A DNA stretch of 64,000 bases from Acidaminococcus massiliensis. GTDB lineage: Bacteria; Bacillota; Negativicutes; Acidaminococcales; Acidaminococcaceae. Below the pieces are notes generated by a model that was given only the letters and a program-made list of their open reading frames with translations, made no database searches and was not told the origin of the DNA. Below are positions 17,892-27,588 of the stretch, one piece after another (the stretch's first letter is position 1; each line of letters opens with the position of its first letter). The translations under genes and the position numbers were made by a program. The stretch lies in the NCBI RefSeq assembly GCF_900095825.1, contig NZ_LT608315.1:2045628-2109627 (forward strand). The letters run 5' to 3'.

Positions 17892-19235
17892 TTATGCCAG
17901 CTCTTTCCGTACCACTTCCGCAATGGCTTCCGTGATATTGTCCAGTTCCACCTGGTTGGGGCCCTGGGCCATGATCCGGATCAAGGGTTCGGTACCGCTG
18001 GCCCGGACCAGTACCTGGCCGTCGTCCCCCAGTTCTTCCGTATACTGACGGACCACCTGTGCGATGGCCTGGTTGTCCTGCCAGCCGTTCTTGTCCTTCA
18101 CCCGCACATTGAGCAGGGTCTGGGGATATTTCACCATCAGGGCCCCCAGCTGGGACAAGGTCTGGTTGTGGCGCACCAGGCTGCTCAGGAGCTTCACCCC
18201 AGTCATCATCCCGTCCCCGGTGCGTACCAGGTCCCCGAAGATGATGTGGCCGGACTGTTCGCCCCCCAATTTGTAATCATGCTTCAGCATCTCTTCCAGC
18301 ACATACCGGTCTCCCACGGAGGTCTTCACCGTAGAGCCACCATGTTCCTTCATGGCCTTGGCCAGGCCCACATTGCTCATCACCGTGGTGACCAGCACAT
18401 TGTCCTTCAGTTTGCCGGCCTTCATCAGGTCCAGGGCGCAGATCAGCATGATCTGGTCCCCATCCAGCACTTCCCCGTTCTCATCTACAGCCAGGAGACG
18501 GTCCGCATCCCCATCGTTGGCCAGGCCACAGTCAGCGCCCAATTCCCGGACCTTGGCCTGGAGGGCTTCCAGATGGGTGGAACCGCAGCCGTTGTTGATG
18601 TTGATCCCGTTGGGTTCATGGAAGATGGGGATCACATGGGCTCCCAGAGTCCGGAGGATGGCCGGTGCAATCTCACTGTTGGCCCCGTTGGCACAGTCCA
18701 TGACCACCTTCAGCCCATTGAGCTTCACATCAGAGCTGTCCACGATATGTTTCACATACAGCATGCCCATATCCGGTTCTTGGATCACCTGTCCCAGGTT
18801 GGACCCAGTCACCGTCTGGGTATAATCCACCGGCTGGTTCACGATGGCTTCGATTTCGTCCTCCACTGCATCCGGCAGTTTGTAGCCGGTCCGGGCAAAG
18901 AACTTGATCCCGTTGTCCTCAAAGGGATTGTGGGAAGCGGAAATCACCACCCCTGCATTGGCTTCCAGTTTTTCTGTGAGATAAGAGACCGCCGGTGTGG
19001 GGATCACCCCCAAGAGATGGGCGTTCCCTCCCGCGCTGCAGATACCGGCCGCCAAAGCGCTTTCCAGCATGGTACCGGAAAGACGGGTATCCCGTCCAAT
19101 CAGGATCTTGGGTGTCTTCACCTCCCGTCCGAAATACTGAGCCGCCGCACGGCCCAGCCTGTATGCCAGTTCCGCATTGAGTACAGGACCATTGGCGACG
19201 CCGCGGACGCCGTCCGTTCCAAACATTCTAGCCAT
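17892..19235 (-). CDS. glmM: Phosphoglucosamine mutase
   Basis: A 447-residue alpha-D-phosphohexomutase converting glucosamine-6-phosphate to glucosamine-1-phosphate for UDP-GlcNAc synthesis. It starts MARMFGTDGVRG; phospho-Ser101 lies in VVISASHNP, the metal loop is DGDADRLL and the phosphate-binding loop RASGTEPLIRIM is near the end. It begins 33 bp after hisIE with no terminator between, so it probably rides on the histidine operon, while glmS next door has its own promoter. Confidence 0.98.
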   Translation of the reverse strand: MARMFGTDGVRGVANGPVLNAELAYRLGRAAAQYFGREVKTPKILIGRDTRLSGTMLESALAAGICSAGGNAHLLGVIPTPAVSYLTEKLEANAGVVISASHNPFEDNGIKFFARTGYKLPDAVEDEIEAIVNQPVDYTQTVTGSNLGQVIQEPDMGMLYVKHIVDSSDVKLNGLKVVMDCANGANSEIAPAILRTLGAHVIPIFHEPNGININNGCGSTHLEALQAKVRELGADCGLANDGDADRLLAVDENGEVLDGDQIMLICALDLMKAGKLKDNVLVTTVMSNVGLAKAMKEHGGSTVKTSVGDRYVLEEMLKHDYKLGGEQSGHIIFGDLVRTGDGMMTGVKLLSSLVRHNQTLSQLGALMVKYPQTLLNVRVKDKNGWQDNQAIAQVVRQYTEELGDDGQVLVRASGTEPLIRIMAQGPNQVELDNITEAIAEVVRKELA

Positions 19236-19268
19236 CAGAGCCCTCCAGCTTGTATAGGATTTTGCTGC

Positions 19269-19919
19269 TTATTTTTCTTCTTCTACTTTACGGCCTGCCA
19301 TTTCCACCAGCATTTCACCGGGAGTAATGTTATGGTAAGCCAACAGCACTAAGCAATGATACCATAAATCCCCCATCTCGTAAACAACCTGGTCCGCGTC
19401 GCTGTTCTTGGAAGCCAGGATGGTCCGGGTGGTATTGGCGCCCAATTCTGCCAGGAGATTGTCCTGGCTGGGAGCCGGCAGCAGCTTCCGAGTCTCTTTC
19501 TGTTTTTCTTGGTAACAGACGATCTGTTTGTACAATTCGTTGATCACCTGGGGCAGCCGGTTGTCAGCCACAGGCAGGCTTTCCCCGGAGGCACTGTTCC
19601 ACAGGGGATTGAAGAAACAGGAATAGTTCCCCGTATGGCAGGCAGCGCCTTTCTGCTCCACCTTGACCAGGAGCGCATCCCCATCGCAGTCATAGGTGAT
19701 GCTGTACACCTTCTGGGTATGGCCGCTGGTAGCGCCTTTGTTCCACAGTTCCTGCCGGCTCCGGCTCCAGAACCAAGTATAGCCGGTTTCCACCGTGCGG
19801 GCCAGACTGGTGCCGTTCATGTAAGCCAGCATCAGCACCTTGTCCGTCTTCACATCCTGGACGATGGCAGGGATCAGGCCCCTGTCGTCAAACTTCAGCT
19901 TGCTGATATCGATTTTCAT
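19269..19919 (-). CDS. hisIE: Phosphoribosyl-AMP cyclohydrolase / phosphoribosyl-ATP diphosphatase
   Basis: A 216-residue bifunctional enzyme for steps 2 and 3 of histidine synthesis. The N-terminal HisI domain has [16 protein letters not shown] and the zinc and metal residues around [15 protein letters not shown] and CHTG. The C-terminal HisE domain has the pyrophosphatase helices ([30 protein letters not shown]). Its ATG overlaps the hisF stop in an ATGA motif. Confidence 0.97.
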   Translation of the reverse strand: MKIDISKLKFDDRGLIPAIVQDVKTDKVLMLAYMNGTSLARTVETGYTWFWSRSRQELWNKGATSGHTQKVYSITYDCDGDALLVKVEQKGAACHTGNYSCFFNPLWNSASGESLPVADNRLPQVINELYKQIVCYQEKQKETRKLLPAPSQDNLLAELGANTTRTILASKNSDADQVVYEMGDLWYHCLVLLAYHNITPGEMLVEMAGRKVEEEK

Positions 19920-20674
19920 AACCGTACTTCCACTCCTTTGCTCCGCAAGTATTCCTTCACCTGGCGGATCGTGAATTTCCTGTAATGGAATACGGAAGCG
20001 GCCAGAGCTGCGTCGGCTTTGCCGGCCGTAAGGACTTCATAGAAATCTTCCAAAGAACCGGCCCCGCCGGAAGCGATCACCGGTACAGGGACCGCTTCAG
20101 CCACCTTCCGGGTCAGCGGGATGTCGAAGCCATCCTTGGTGCCGTCCGCATCCATGCTGGTCAGGAGGATTTCCCCCGCCCCCAGGGATACGGCTTTTTT
20201 CACCCATTCCAAGGCATCCAGCCCGGTGGGCGTATGTCCCCCGTTGATGTAGACTTCCCAGGAATCTTCTCCCCGGCGTTTGGCATCCACAGCCAGCACC
20301 ACACACTGGTTCCCGAAAGCTTCTGCGCCCCGGGAAATCAGGCTGGGATCCTTCACTGCCGCGGTATTGAGGCTGGTCTTGTCCGCTCCGGCCAAGAGCA
20401 CGGCCCGCATGTCCTCGATGGAAGAAATGCCGCCTCCTACCGTCAAAGGCATGAACACTTCCCGGGCCGTCCGTTCGATGGTTTCCACCATGGATTTGCG
20501 CTTTTCCAAAGAAGCGGTGATATCCAGGAACACCAGCTCATCGGCCTGCTCCTTTTCATAGAGGGAAGCCAGTTCCACCGGGTCTCCGGCATCCCGGAGG
20601 CTGACGAAATTGGTCCCCTTTACCACCCGTCCATCCTTTACGTCCAGACAGGGAATGATCCGTTTTGCCAGCAT
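19916..20674 (-). CDS. hisF: Imidazole glycerol phosphate synthase, cyclase subunit
   Basis: A 252-residue beta/alpha barrel that with HisH makes imidazole glycerol phosphate and AICAR. Catalytic Asp lies in [14 protein letters not shown] near the N terminus and a second Asp in [14 protein letters not shown]; phosphate loops TVGGGI and ASGGAG are present. The start at 20674 has AAGGAGG upstream at correct spacing. It follows the hisA stop by 4 bp and overlaps hisIE. Confidence 0.98.
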   Translation of the reverse strand: MLAKRIIPCLDVKDGRVVKGTNFVSLRDAGDPVELASLYEKEQADELVFLDITASLEKRKSMVETIERTAREVFMPLTVGGGISSIEDMRAVLLAGADKTSLNTAAVKDPSLISRGAEAFGNQCVVLAVDAKRRGEDSWEVYINGGHTPTGLDALEWVKKAVSLGAGEILLTSMDADGTKDGFDIPLTRKVAEAVPVPVIASGGAGSLEDFYEVLTAGKADAALAASVFHYRKFTIRQVKEYLRSKGVEVRL

Positions 20675-20678
20675 GGCT

Positions 20679-21407
20679 CTACGCCTCCTTCGCAATCGCT
20701 ACAGCCTGGCGAAGGTCAATGGCGCCAGTATACAGCGCCTTACCTATAATACACCCTTCAATGCCATCTGTTTCTCTTTTTTTCAAAATTTTCAAATCTT
20801 CCAGGCTGGCCACTCCGCCGCTGGCTGTCACCGCCAGACCGGAAGCCTGGGCCACTTTCACGGTGGCTTCCACGTTCACCCCGCTGAGCATGCCGTCCCG
20901 GGCAATGTCCGTGAAGATGATCCGCCGGACGCCTGCTTCCGCCATTTTCCGGGCCAGGTCTTCTGCCTGGATATGGCCGCTGGCTTCCCAGCCTTCCACT
21001 GCCACGTCCCCGTTCTTGGCATCGATGCCCACCACGATCCGGCCCGGATACTTTTCACAAGCTTCCTTCACCAGATCTGGGTCCTTCACCGCTGCAGACC
21101 CCAGGATCACCTGGTGCACCCCCCGGTCCAGCAGCCGTTCTATCTGCTCCATAGTCCGGATGCCGCCCCCCACCTCGATGGGGATGCCGCCCTCTTTTAA
21201 GATGGCGTCAATGGACTGGAGGTTCCGGCTTTCCCCGGCGACTGCACCGTCCAGATCCACCACATGGATGCAGCTGGCTCCTGCCTGGGCCCACTGTCTT
21301 GCCATGGCACCAGGATCGGTGCTGTACACTGTTTCTCTGGAAAAATCACCTTTCACCAGGCGGACGCAGTTGCCTCCCCGCAGGTCGATGGCTGGATAGA
21401 TGTTCAT
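20679..21407 (-). CDS. hisA: ProFAR isomerase
   Basis: A 242-residue beta/alpha barrel isomerase (step 4), paralogous to HisF. It starts [20 protein letters not shown] with the catalytic Asp in the first strand, and has [16 protein letters not shown] and [11 protein letters not shown] with the second Asp. The ATG at 21407 has AAGGAG 8 bases upstream and overlaps the hisH stop; the GTG nine bases earlier is less likely. Confidence 0.97.
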   Translation of the reverse strand: MNIYPAIDLRGGNCVRLVKGDFSRETVYSTDPGAMARQWAQAGASCIHVVDLDGAVAGESRNLQSIDAILKEGGIPIEVGGGIRTMEQIERLLDRGVHQVILGSAAVKDPDLVKEACEKYPGRIVVGIDAKNGDVAVEGWEASGHIQAEDLARKMAEAGVRRIIFTDIARDGMLSGVNVEATVKVAQASGLAVTASGGVASLEDLKILKKRETDGIEGCIIGKALYTGAIDLRQAVAIAKEA

Positions 21408-22018
21408 AGTTTCCACTCCTTGAAGGCTTTCAGCATGGCCAGTCCGGCAAATGAGGACTTTTCCGGATGGAACTGGAAGCCCTGTACGCTGCCCCGGCCC
21501 ACGCTGGCCGTAATTTGGGTCCCGTAATCGCAGACGGAGGTAATGATGGAAGGATCATCAGGCACCGCATGGAAGCTGTGGACGAAGTACACATACTTCC
21601 CGTCCGCTTCCTCCATCAAAGGGGACGGATTCACCGTAGAGATCCGGTTCCATCCCATATGGGGGATCTTGTATCCAGTGACGATCTTCTTCACCTGGCC
21701 CTTGAAATAGCCCAGGCCCTTCACCCCCGGCGCTTCCTCGCTGCCTTCAAAGAGCAGCTGTTCGCCCAGACAGATGCCCAGGAAGGGCTTGCCGCTGTGG
21801 AGGGCTTCCTGGACTGCTTCTTCCAGGCCCCGGCTCCGCATGGTATCCATACAGTCCCCGAAAGACCCCACCCCGGGCAGGATCACCCGAGGGGCTTCAG
21901 CGATGACCTTGGGGTCTCCGGAAACAACTGGGGACGCTCCCACTTTCAGAAGGCCGTTGTATACGGAGTGCAGATTCCCCCGTCCATAATCGATGATCAC
22001 AATGGTATCTTTGTCCAT
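21404..22018 (-). CDS. hisH: Imidazole glycerol phosphate synthase, glutaminase subunit
   Basis: A 204-residue class I glutamine amidotransferase feeding ammonia to HisF. The nucleophile Cys83 lies in FLGICLGEQLLFEGSEE and the His-Glu pair in FQFHPEKSS near the C terminus. The ATG directly abuts the hisB stop and the stop overlaps hisA, indicating coupled translation. Confidence 0.98.
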   Translation of the reverse strand: MDKDTIVIIDYGRGNLHSVYNGLLKVGASPVVSGDPKVIAEAPRVILPGVGSFGDCMDTMRSRGLEEAVQEALHSGKPFLGICLGEQLLFEGSEEAPGVKGLGYFKGQVKKIVTGYKIPHMGWNRISTVNPSPLMEEADGKYVYFVHSFHAVPDDPSIITSVCDYGTQITASVGRGSVQGFQFHPEKSSFAGLAMLKAFKEWKL

Positions 22019-22606
22019 TTACAATGCCCCCTTGCTGCTCATCACCCCATGGACCCTGGGATCCAGGGCTACGGCCTGGCTCATGGCCCGGGCCACACCC
22101 TTGAAGATGGCTTCCAGCATATGGTGGGTGTTCTTCCCATAAGGCACATTGATGTGGAGGGTCAGGCCACAGTTCATGGCCAGAGCCCGAAAGAAATCTT
22201 CTCCCATCTCCGTATCGAAATTCCCCAAGGTCACCCGGGGAATGATCTCGGCGTTCCACACCAGGTAGGGCCGTCCGGAAAAGTCCAGGGCGATTTCTGC
22301 CAGGGCTTCATCCATGGGCAGCAGGAAGCTGCCGTACCGGTGGATGCCTTTTTTGTCCCCCAAGGCCTGGGCAATGGCCTGGCCCAAAGCGATTCCCACA
22401 TCTTCCACTGTATGGTGGCAGTCCACTTCCAGATCTCCCTGGGCCCGCACCTTCAGGTCCATAAAAGAATGGACCGCCAGCAGGGTCAGCATATGATCCA
22501 GGAACCCTACTCCGGTGGAGATATCTGCCTTGCCGGTGCCGTCTAGATCCAATTCCACACAGATCTGGGTCTCTTTCGTATTCCGTTCCACTTTCCCTTG
22601 CCGCAT
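22019..22606 (-). CDS. hisB: Imidazoleglycerol-phosphate dehydratase
   Basis: A 195-residue monofunctional HisB (step 6; no histidinol-phosphatase domain). Metal-binding motifs are present: GVGFLDHMLTLLAVH, CHHTVEDVGIALG, and the C-terminal HMLEAIFKGVARAM. I favour the ATG at 22606 because GGGAGG is 8 bases upstream of it but only 2 from the ATG at 22612. No hisN-type phosphatase is seen in the window. Confidence 0.97.
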   Translation of the reverse strand: MRQGKVERNTKETQICVELDLDGTGKADISTGVGFLDHMLTLLAVHSFMDLKVRAQGDLEVDCHHTVEDVGIALGQAIAQALGDKKGIHRYGSFLLPMDEALAEIALDFSGRPYLVWNAEIIPRVTLGNFDTEMGEDFFRALAMNCGLTLHINVPYGKNTHHMLEAIFKGVARAMSQAVALDPRVHGVMSSKGAL

Positions 22607-22625
22607 ATCCATGGCCTCCCTCAGC

Positions 22626-23777
22626 TTACTGGATGATATCCTTGACAGCCCCGATGATCAGGGGATTTTCTTCCGCCGTGCCCACAGTGATCCGCAGGCC
22701 CCCCGGCAGCCGGGGATTCCCCGAGTAGTTCCGCACCAGGATCTTCCGGGCCAGCAGTTCCCGGAACAAGTATCCGCCGGCGGCCATGGCTTTTTCCGCA
22801 CTGGGCAGGCTGTCCGCCTTGGCTTTCACGGCCAGTCTTTCCAGGGCTTTCCCAGCCGGCAGGGCCAGGAGGAAGTTGGTGGCGCTGGGCAGGACCCGGA
22901 AGCCCAGCGCTTCCAGATGCTCCCGCAGATATTTCCGTCCACTAAGCACCGCATTCACCCGTTCCCGGAGTACATCCGGCTTGCTGTAGAGCAGTTCTGC
23001 CGTCAGGATGGACACCCCGTTCACCGTATAGGGCAGCAGCACTTTTTTCAGGATCTTCATCAGAGGAGCGCTGCCGATGCCGTAGCCGATCCGGAGATTG
23101 GCCAGGCCGTAGGCTTTGGAGAAGGTCTTCAGTACCAGCAGATTGTCCACCTGGTTCACCAGGGACAGGGTGCTCAGGTCTTCCATCTTCCCTTCTTCCA
23201 CCGCAAATTCCATGTAGGCTTCATCCATGATCACCGGGCAGTCCACACTGCGGATGATTTTTTCCATACCAGCCTTGGGATTGAAGTTCCCGGTGGGATT
23301 GTTGGGATTGCAGATGATCAGGAGGGCCGGCTTTTCTTCCCGGCAGAAGTTGATGACCCCATCCGGATCCACATATCCGTCCGCCGTCAGCGGGAACAGC
23401 ACCGGTTCGCTGTCCGCCAGGATGGCATAGGTCTGGTACATGGAAAAAGAAGGATTGGCGGAAGCAATCTTCCGGCCCGCACCCCCGAAAGCGTAGCAGG
23501 CTTTTTCCAACAGTTCGCTGGAACCGTTGCCGATGGCCACCTGGCTGGGATCGAATCCCAGCCGGTCGGCGATGACCTGGCAGAGATCTTCCCCATGCAT
23601 GGAAGGATACCGGTTGAAGGCATGTCCCGCCAGCCGGCTCCCCAGTTCCAGACGGATCTCTGGAGTCATGTCCCAGTTGGTCTCATTGGCATTGACAACA
23701 ATATCTGCATCAGGTACCGTTTCCACCTGATAGTCTTCGATCCGGGAAAGGCTCTCCCGGGCAAGGATATTACTCAT
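22626..23777 (-). CDS. hisC: Histidinol-phosphate aminotransferase
   Basis: A 383-residue fold-type I PLP aminotransferase (step 7). Landmarks are IGNGSSELLEKACYAF, NPNNPTGN, the PLP-lysine segment KTFSKAYGLANLRIGY, and the C-terminal substrate Arg in GGLRITVG. It is followed by hisB after about 19 bp and separated from hisD by 89 bp containing a palindromic repeat. Confidence 0.96.
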   Translation of the reverse strand: MSNILARESLSRIEDYQVETVPDADIVVNANETNWDMTPEIRLELGSRLAGHAFNRYPSMHGEDLCQVIADRLGFDPSQVAIGNGSSELLEKACYAFGGAGRKIASANPSFSMYQTYAILADSEPVLFPLTADGYVDPDGVINFCREEKPALLIICNPNNPTGNFNPKAGMEKIIRSVDCPVIMDEAYMEFAVEEGKMEDLSTLSLVNQVDNLLVLKTFSKAYGLANLRIGYGIGSAPLMKILKKVLLPYTVNGVSILTAELLYSKPDVLRERVNAVLSGRKYLREHLEALGFRVLPSATNFLLALPAGKALERLAVKAKADSLPSAEKAMAAGGYLFRELLARKILVRNYSGNPRLPGGLRITVGTAEENPLIIGAVKDIIQ

Positions 23778-23809
23778 AACAGCTCCCCCTCATTGATTGA
23801 TTGCAGCGT

Positions 23810-23866
23810 GCTGCACCGGCAGCACACTTTTGTCTACAGTCAATAGTCAACGGCCAGCTGACCGTT
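23810..23866. repeat. Intergenic palindromic element between hisD and hisC
   Basis: The 89-bp hisD-hisC gap, the largest inside the his operon, holds a GTGCTGC-accg-GCAGCAC hairpin followed by a GTCAATAGTCAACGG / CCAGCTGACC stretch related to the element near 17827. No U run follows, so read-through is expected. Confidence 0.45.
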
Positions 23867-25216
23867 TTACAGCTGTTTCTCCTTCCGGATCCGGATGGCA
23901 TTGGCATGTGCCTGGAGCCCTTCCGCTTCTGCCATGGCGATGATGTCGTCAGCGGCTTCCGCCAGGGCTTCTTTGGTATAGGAGATGATGCTGGTCTTTT
24001 TCATAAAGGTTTCCACATTCAGCACGGAATAGAACCGAGCCGTGCCGCCAGTGGGCAGGATGTGGTTGGGGCCGGCGTAATAGTCCCCCAGAGGTTCTGG
24101 AGAATAGGCTCCCAAGAAGATGGCGCCGGCGTTGCGGATCTTGGGCACCAGGGCAAAAGGTTCTTTGGTGTTGATTTCCATGTGTTCCGGTGCGGAGATG
24201 TTGGCCATTTCCACCACGGTGTCCATATCCTTGGCCAGGATGATCTTCCCTTGGACGGCCAAAGACTGGGCAGCGATTTCCTTCCGGGGCAGCTTCTGGA
24301 GCTGGACTTCCACTTCGTCCGCCACCTTGTTTGCCAATCCTTCATCGTCGGTGATCAGGATGGCACAGGCCAGAGGATCATGTTCCGCCTGGCTCAAGAG
24401 GTCAGCCGCCAAGTACTGGTAATCGGCGGTCTTGTCCGCCACGATGAGGATCTCGCTGGGGCCGGCCAGCATGTCGATGTCCACATGTCCGTAAACCGCT
24501 TTCTTGGCCAGGGTCACGAAAATGTTCCCGGGGCCGGTGATCTTTTCCACTTTGGGGATGGTTTCTGTCCCGAATGCCAGGGCTGCAATGGCTTGGGCCC
24601 CGCCCATCTTATAGATTTCCGTAATGCCGATTTCCTTGGCAGTGGCCAGTACATAGGGATTCATCTTCCCATCCCGGCCGGCAGGAGCTGCCATGGCGAT
24701 CCGGGGCACTCCCGCTACTTTGGCAGGCACTGCGTTCATGATCACGCTGGAAGGATAAGCTGCCGTGCCGCCGGGGACGTAGATCCCCACGCTGTCCACC
24801 GGGGTCATCTTCTGGCCCAGGAAGGACCCATAAGCCCGGGGAGTGAGCCAGGTCTTGGGCAGCTGTTCCTCATGGAACTTCCGCACATTGGCGATGGCCC
24901 GGCGGATAGCGCCCATGGTCTTTTCATCCACGGCCTTTTCCGCTTCCGCAAATTCCTCTTCCGTCACCCGGATGGTGGCGGGAGTCAGATCCGCTCCATC
25001 CAGCTTCTTGGTATATTCGAACAGGGCGGCATCCCCTTTGGCACGGATATCATTGACGATGATGTCTACTTCTTCCGCTGCGGTGAGAGGCCGGCCGAAC
25101 ATTTTTTCTACGGCTGCCGCCACTTTCGGGGACAGTTTCACTTCATCAAAAGATTTCTTTTCCAAGAGACGGCTGATCTCTTCCGCCGTACTTTTTCTTT
25201 CATCATAGACTTTCAT
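23867..25216 (-). CDS. hisD: Histidinol dehydrogenase
   Basis: A 449-residue zinc enzyme carrying out the last two oxidations to L-histidine with NAD. It shows the family signature region [30 protein letters not shown], and the zinc and active-site His segments EHMEI and [10 protein letters not shown]. Its ATG overlaps the hisG stop (ATGA). Confidence 0.98.
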   Translation of the reverse strand: MKVYDERKSTAEEISRLLEKKSFDEVKLSPKVAAAVEKMFGRPLTAAEEVDIIVNDIRAKGDAALFEYTKKLDGADLTPATIRVTEEEFAEAEKAVDEKTMGAIRRAIANVRKFHEEQLPKTWLTPRAYGSFLGQKMTPVDSVGIYVPGGTAAYPSSVIMNAVPAKVAGVPRIAMAAPAGRDGKMNPYVLATAKEIGITEIYKMGGAQAIAALAFGTETIPKVEKITGPGNIFVTLAKKAVYGHVDIDMLAGPSEILIVADKTADYQYLAADLLSQAEHDPLACAILITDDEGLANKVADEVEVQLQKLPRKEIAAQSLAVQGKIILAKDMDTVVEMANISAPEHMEINTKEPFALVPKIRNAGAIFLGAYSPEPLGDYYAGPNHILPTGGTARFYSVLNVETFMKKTSIISYTKEALAEAADDIIAMAEAEGLQAHANAIRIRKEKQL

Positions 25217-25863
25217 TCCGGTTTTTCCTCCTTCAGGACTACTTTCAGATCTTCTACTAGCTTCCGGATCCGGTCGTACTGCATCTTGAAGCTGACTTTA
25301 TTGGCAATGAGACGGGCCGTGGACGGGAATACCGTGGCCACTTCCTTCAGATGATTCTCTCTCAGGGTACGGCCTGTCTGGACGATATCCACGATCATTT
25401 CACTGAGCCCCACGATGGGCCCCAGTTCGATGGAACCGTTCAGTTTGATGATTTCCATCTGCATCCCCAGCTTGTCGAAGAAATCCGCTGCGCATTTGGG
25501 ATACTTGGTAGCCACCCGCATATGGGCGTAATCGGTGATTTCCGGCAGTACCTTGGCTTCTGGCACCGCCATCATCAGATGGCATCCCCCGTAGCCCATA
25601 TCCAGCAGTTCGTAGATGTCCTTCCGTTCCTCATTGAGCACATCCTTGCCGATGATGCCGATATCCGCCGCTCCGTATTCCACATAGGTGGGCAGGTCCA
25701 CGGTCTTGACGATGATGAACTTCACCTTGGTCTCTTCGTTGGTGATGACCAGTTTCCGGGAATCTTCCACCACATTTTCCGCCGCATAACCGACTTTGGC
25801 CAGGAGTTCCACAGATTTTGCAAAAAGTTTCCCCTTAGGCAGGGCGATTGTCAAATAATCCAT
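25213..25863 (-). CDS. hisG: ATP phosphoribosyltransferase, catalytic subunit (short form)
   Basis: A 216-residue short HisG, which starts the histidine pathway by joining ATP and PRPP. It has IALPKGKLF at the N terminus and the PRPP loop in IVDIVQTGRTLRENHL. It lacks the C-terminal ACT-like regulatory domain of long HisG, consistent with hisZ being immediately upstream, so feedback inhibition should act through HisZ. Confidence 0.97.
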   Translation of the reverse strand: MDYLTIALPKGKLFAKSVELLAKVGYAAENVVEDSRKLVITNEETKVKFIIVKTVDLPTYVEYGAADIGIIGKDVLNEERKDIYELLDMGYGGCHLMMAVPEAKVLPEITDYAHMRVATKYPKCAADFFDKLGMQMEIIKLNGSIELGPIVGLSEMIVDIVQTGRTLRENHLKEVATVFPSTARLIANKVSFKMQYDRIRKLVEDLKVVLKEEKPE

Positions 25864-25875
25864 TCCGTCTCTCTC

Positions 25876-27051
25876 CTATCCTACATATGCTACGGCTTCA
25901 CACCGGTTGGCCGCACAGGCTTTGGCTGCTTCTTCCGGGGTCAGGGCATTGGTAGCCACTTTTACGTTCTTGCCGCCCTTGCGCAGCTCGATGGCCTTCT
26001 GGATGGCTTTTCCCTGGCAGCCGGGTGCCCAGGCTACGTAAATATCCCATTTGGATTCTCGGTTGAACCGGCCGTCCCGGCGCAGGGACAGGATGATCCG
26101 GTCGATGCCCATGGCAAACCCCGTCGCTGGTTCTGGATCCCCGAAAGCTTCCATCATATGGTCGTAACGCCCGCCGCCGCAGATGTTGAACCCGATCTGG
26201 GGGGCATAAGCTTCGAACACCATGCCGGTGTAATAATCGAAGTTCCGGATCAGGGACAGGTCGAAGGACAGGTACTGTTCCACCCCATAGGATTCTGCCA
26301 GTTTATAGATGGCTTTCAGGTTCTTCAGGGCATCCAGGCTCTTGGGATTCTTCACCCGGGTTTCCAGGGTATCCAGCAGGTCACGGCCGCCTTGGAGATA
26401 GAGCAGATCCCGGAACAGGTCCTTCAGTTCCTTGGGGATGAACCGTTCTGCCGCTTCTTCTAAGCCCACTGCATTGTGGCTCAGGATCATGGTCTTTACG
26501 AAGTCCGCCTGTTTCTCCGTCAGCTTGGCTTCTTCCATGAGCCCAGCCAGGAAAGCGCTGTGACCGATACTGATGAGGAAATCCTGGAGTCCGGCGGCTT
26601 TCAGGCTGCTGACGGCCAGGGCCAGCACTTCCGCATCTGCCATGGGGGCTTCCGCCCCGATCATCTCGATTCCCGCCTGGGAGAATTCGCACTGGCGGCC
26701 GGCCTGGGTCTGTTCGTGACGGAACACATTGGCGATGTAGAACAGCCGCTTCACGCCCCTATCGTTTTTCAGCCGGGTAGCCACCATCCGGGCCAGAGGG
26801 GTAGTCATTTCACTCCGGAGCATCACCGTCCGGTTGTTCCGGTCCATGAACCGCATGCTTTCATCGCTGATGCCAGCCCCGCTTAGGGCAAAAGTATCGG
26901 CGTATTCGATGGTAGGGGTGATGGCTTCATCGTAGCCCCAGGAAAGGAAATTCCCGGCGATCCGATCTTCCAGCTCCCGTTTCATCCGGGCATCTCCCGG
27001 CAGGATATCTTTGGTCCCGTAAGGGATCCGCAGTACAGTACTGTTGCTCAT
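25876..27051 (-). CDS. hisZ: ATP phosphoribosyltransferase regulatory subunit
   Basis: A 391-residue histidyl-tRNA-synthetase paralogue that forms a hetero-octamer with short HisG and senses histidine. Class II motifs are recognisable (PTIEYADTFA, MLRSEMTTPLARMVATR, FDYYTGMVFEAYAP, GGGRYDHMMEAFG). Neighbourhood and pairing with short HisG make HisZ the right call over HisS. Its ATG overlaps the upstream YerC stop. Confidence 0.96.
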   Translation of the reverse strand: MSNSTVLRIPYGTKDILPGDARMKRELEDRIAGNFLSWGYDEAITPTIEYADTFALSGAGISDESMRFMDRNNRTVMLRSEMTTPLARMVATRLKNDRGVKRLFYIANVFRHEQTQAGRQCEFSQAGIEMIGAEAPMADAEVLALAVSSLKAAGLQDFLISIGHSAFLAGLMEEAKLTEKQADFVKTMILSHNAVGLEEAAERFIPKELKDLFRDLLYLQGGRDLLDTLETRVKNPKSLDALKNLKAIYKLAESYGVEQYLSFDLSLIRNFDYYTGMVFEAYAPQIGFNICGGGRYDHMMEAFGDPEPATGFAMGIDRIILSLRRDGRFNRESKWDIYVAWAPGCQGKAIQKAIELRKGGKNVKVATNALTPEEAAKACAANRCEAVAYVG

Positions 27052-27350
27052 TTCTCGTTAGCTCCTTCAGTCAAGATGGGGATCAGGGTACGGTACCCTC
27101 CCGCTCCATAGTTCAGACAACGATTGACCCGGGATACGGTGGTGCTGCTGGCGCCCGTATCCTTGACGATCTTCGCATAGTTCTCGCCGCGATGAAGACG
27201 CACCGCCACTTCCAGCCGCTGGCTCAATGCCTTCAGCTCATTGGGGGTGCAGATATCTTCCAGGAAGGCCAGGCTGCCGTCCACATCCTGCAGCAGGGTA
27301 AAGGCTTTGGCCAGCTGTTTCAGTTCCCGTTCATTCAATCCGGCTACCAT
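27048..27350 (-). CDS. yerC: YerC/YecD family TrpR-like regulator
   Basis: A 100-residue protein with a TrpR-like helix-turn-helix (LSQRLEVAVRLHRGENYAKI then DTGASSTTVSRVNRCLNYG). YerC-family proteins often sit at the head of or near histidine genes in Firmicutes, so it may regulate this operon, though that is inferred from position. It is the first gene of the operon and overlaps hisZ by 4 bp. Confidence 0.88.
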   Translation of the reverse strand: MVAGLNERELKQLAKAFTLLQDVDGSLAFLEDICTPNELKALSQRLEVAVRLHRGENYAKIVKDTGASSTTVSRVNRCLNYGAGGYRTLIPILTEGANEK

Positions 27351-27393
27351 GATCGTAACCCCTTTCTTTTCTGGAATCTTTGCCGTTCCGGAC

Positions 27394-27461
27394 CTTTCCG
27401 GAACAATTGCTTTACTGATTTAATACTTTACTACGATGATGCGATAAATGCAAGTAGTATT
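27394..27461 (-). promoter_or_regulatory. Candidate his-operon promoter with inverted repeats
   Basis: Upstream of the YerC gene the minus strand has TTGCAT (27448-27453) and TAAAGT (27425-27430) spaced 17 bp, bracketed by TACTAC/GTAGTA inverted arms (27431-27461). The leader carries a GTTCCGG/CCGGAAC hairpin (27394-27413). I saw no T-box. The promoter is a moderate match only. Confidence 0.4.
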
Positions 27462-27500
27462 TGGGAATTTGTGAAAATTTTTTATGCGGTTTTCTCCATT

Positions 27501-27536
27501 AAAAAAGAGGCTGCTGCACGTAATGTGCAACAGCCC
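27501..27536 (-). terminator. Terminator after the FadH/BaiCD-type gene
   Basis: Stem GGCTGTTGCAC / GTGCAGCAGCC followed by six U on the minus strand. It is one of the window's GCTGCTGCAC-type terminators. Confidence 0.88.
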
Positions 27537-27542
27537 GGTCTC

Positions 27543-27588
27543 ATGAGCCGCATAGCGGCTCGGTTTCAAGTCTCGAGACCCGAGACCT
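27543..27588. repeat. Palindromic repeats beside the oxidoreductase stop
   Basis: Contains GAGCCGC-ata-GCGGCTC (27545-27561), nearly identical to GAGTCGC-aaa-GCGGCTC at 41773-41789, and a TCTCGAGACCCGAGACC palindrome resembling those at 11783 and 15462. Confidence 0.5.

Noticed and set aside
27351-27587. Histidine T-box leader before the his operon
   Set aside because: No T-box core sequence or specifier loop was found in the leader; only short inverted repeats are present.
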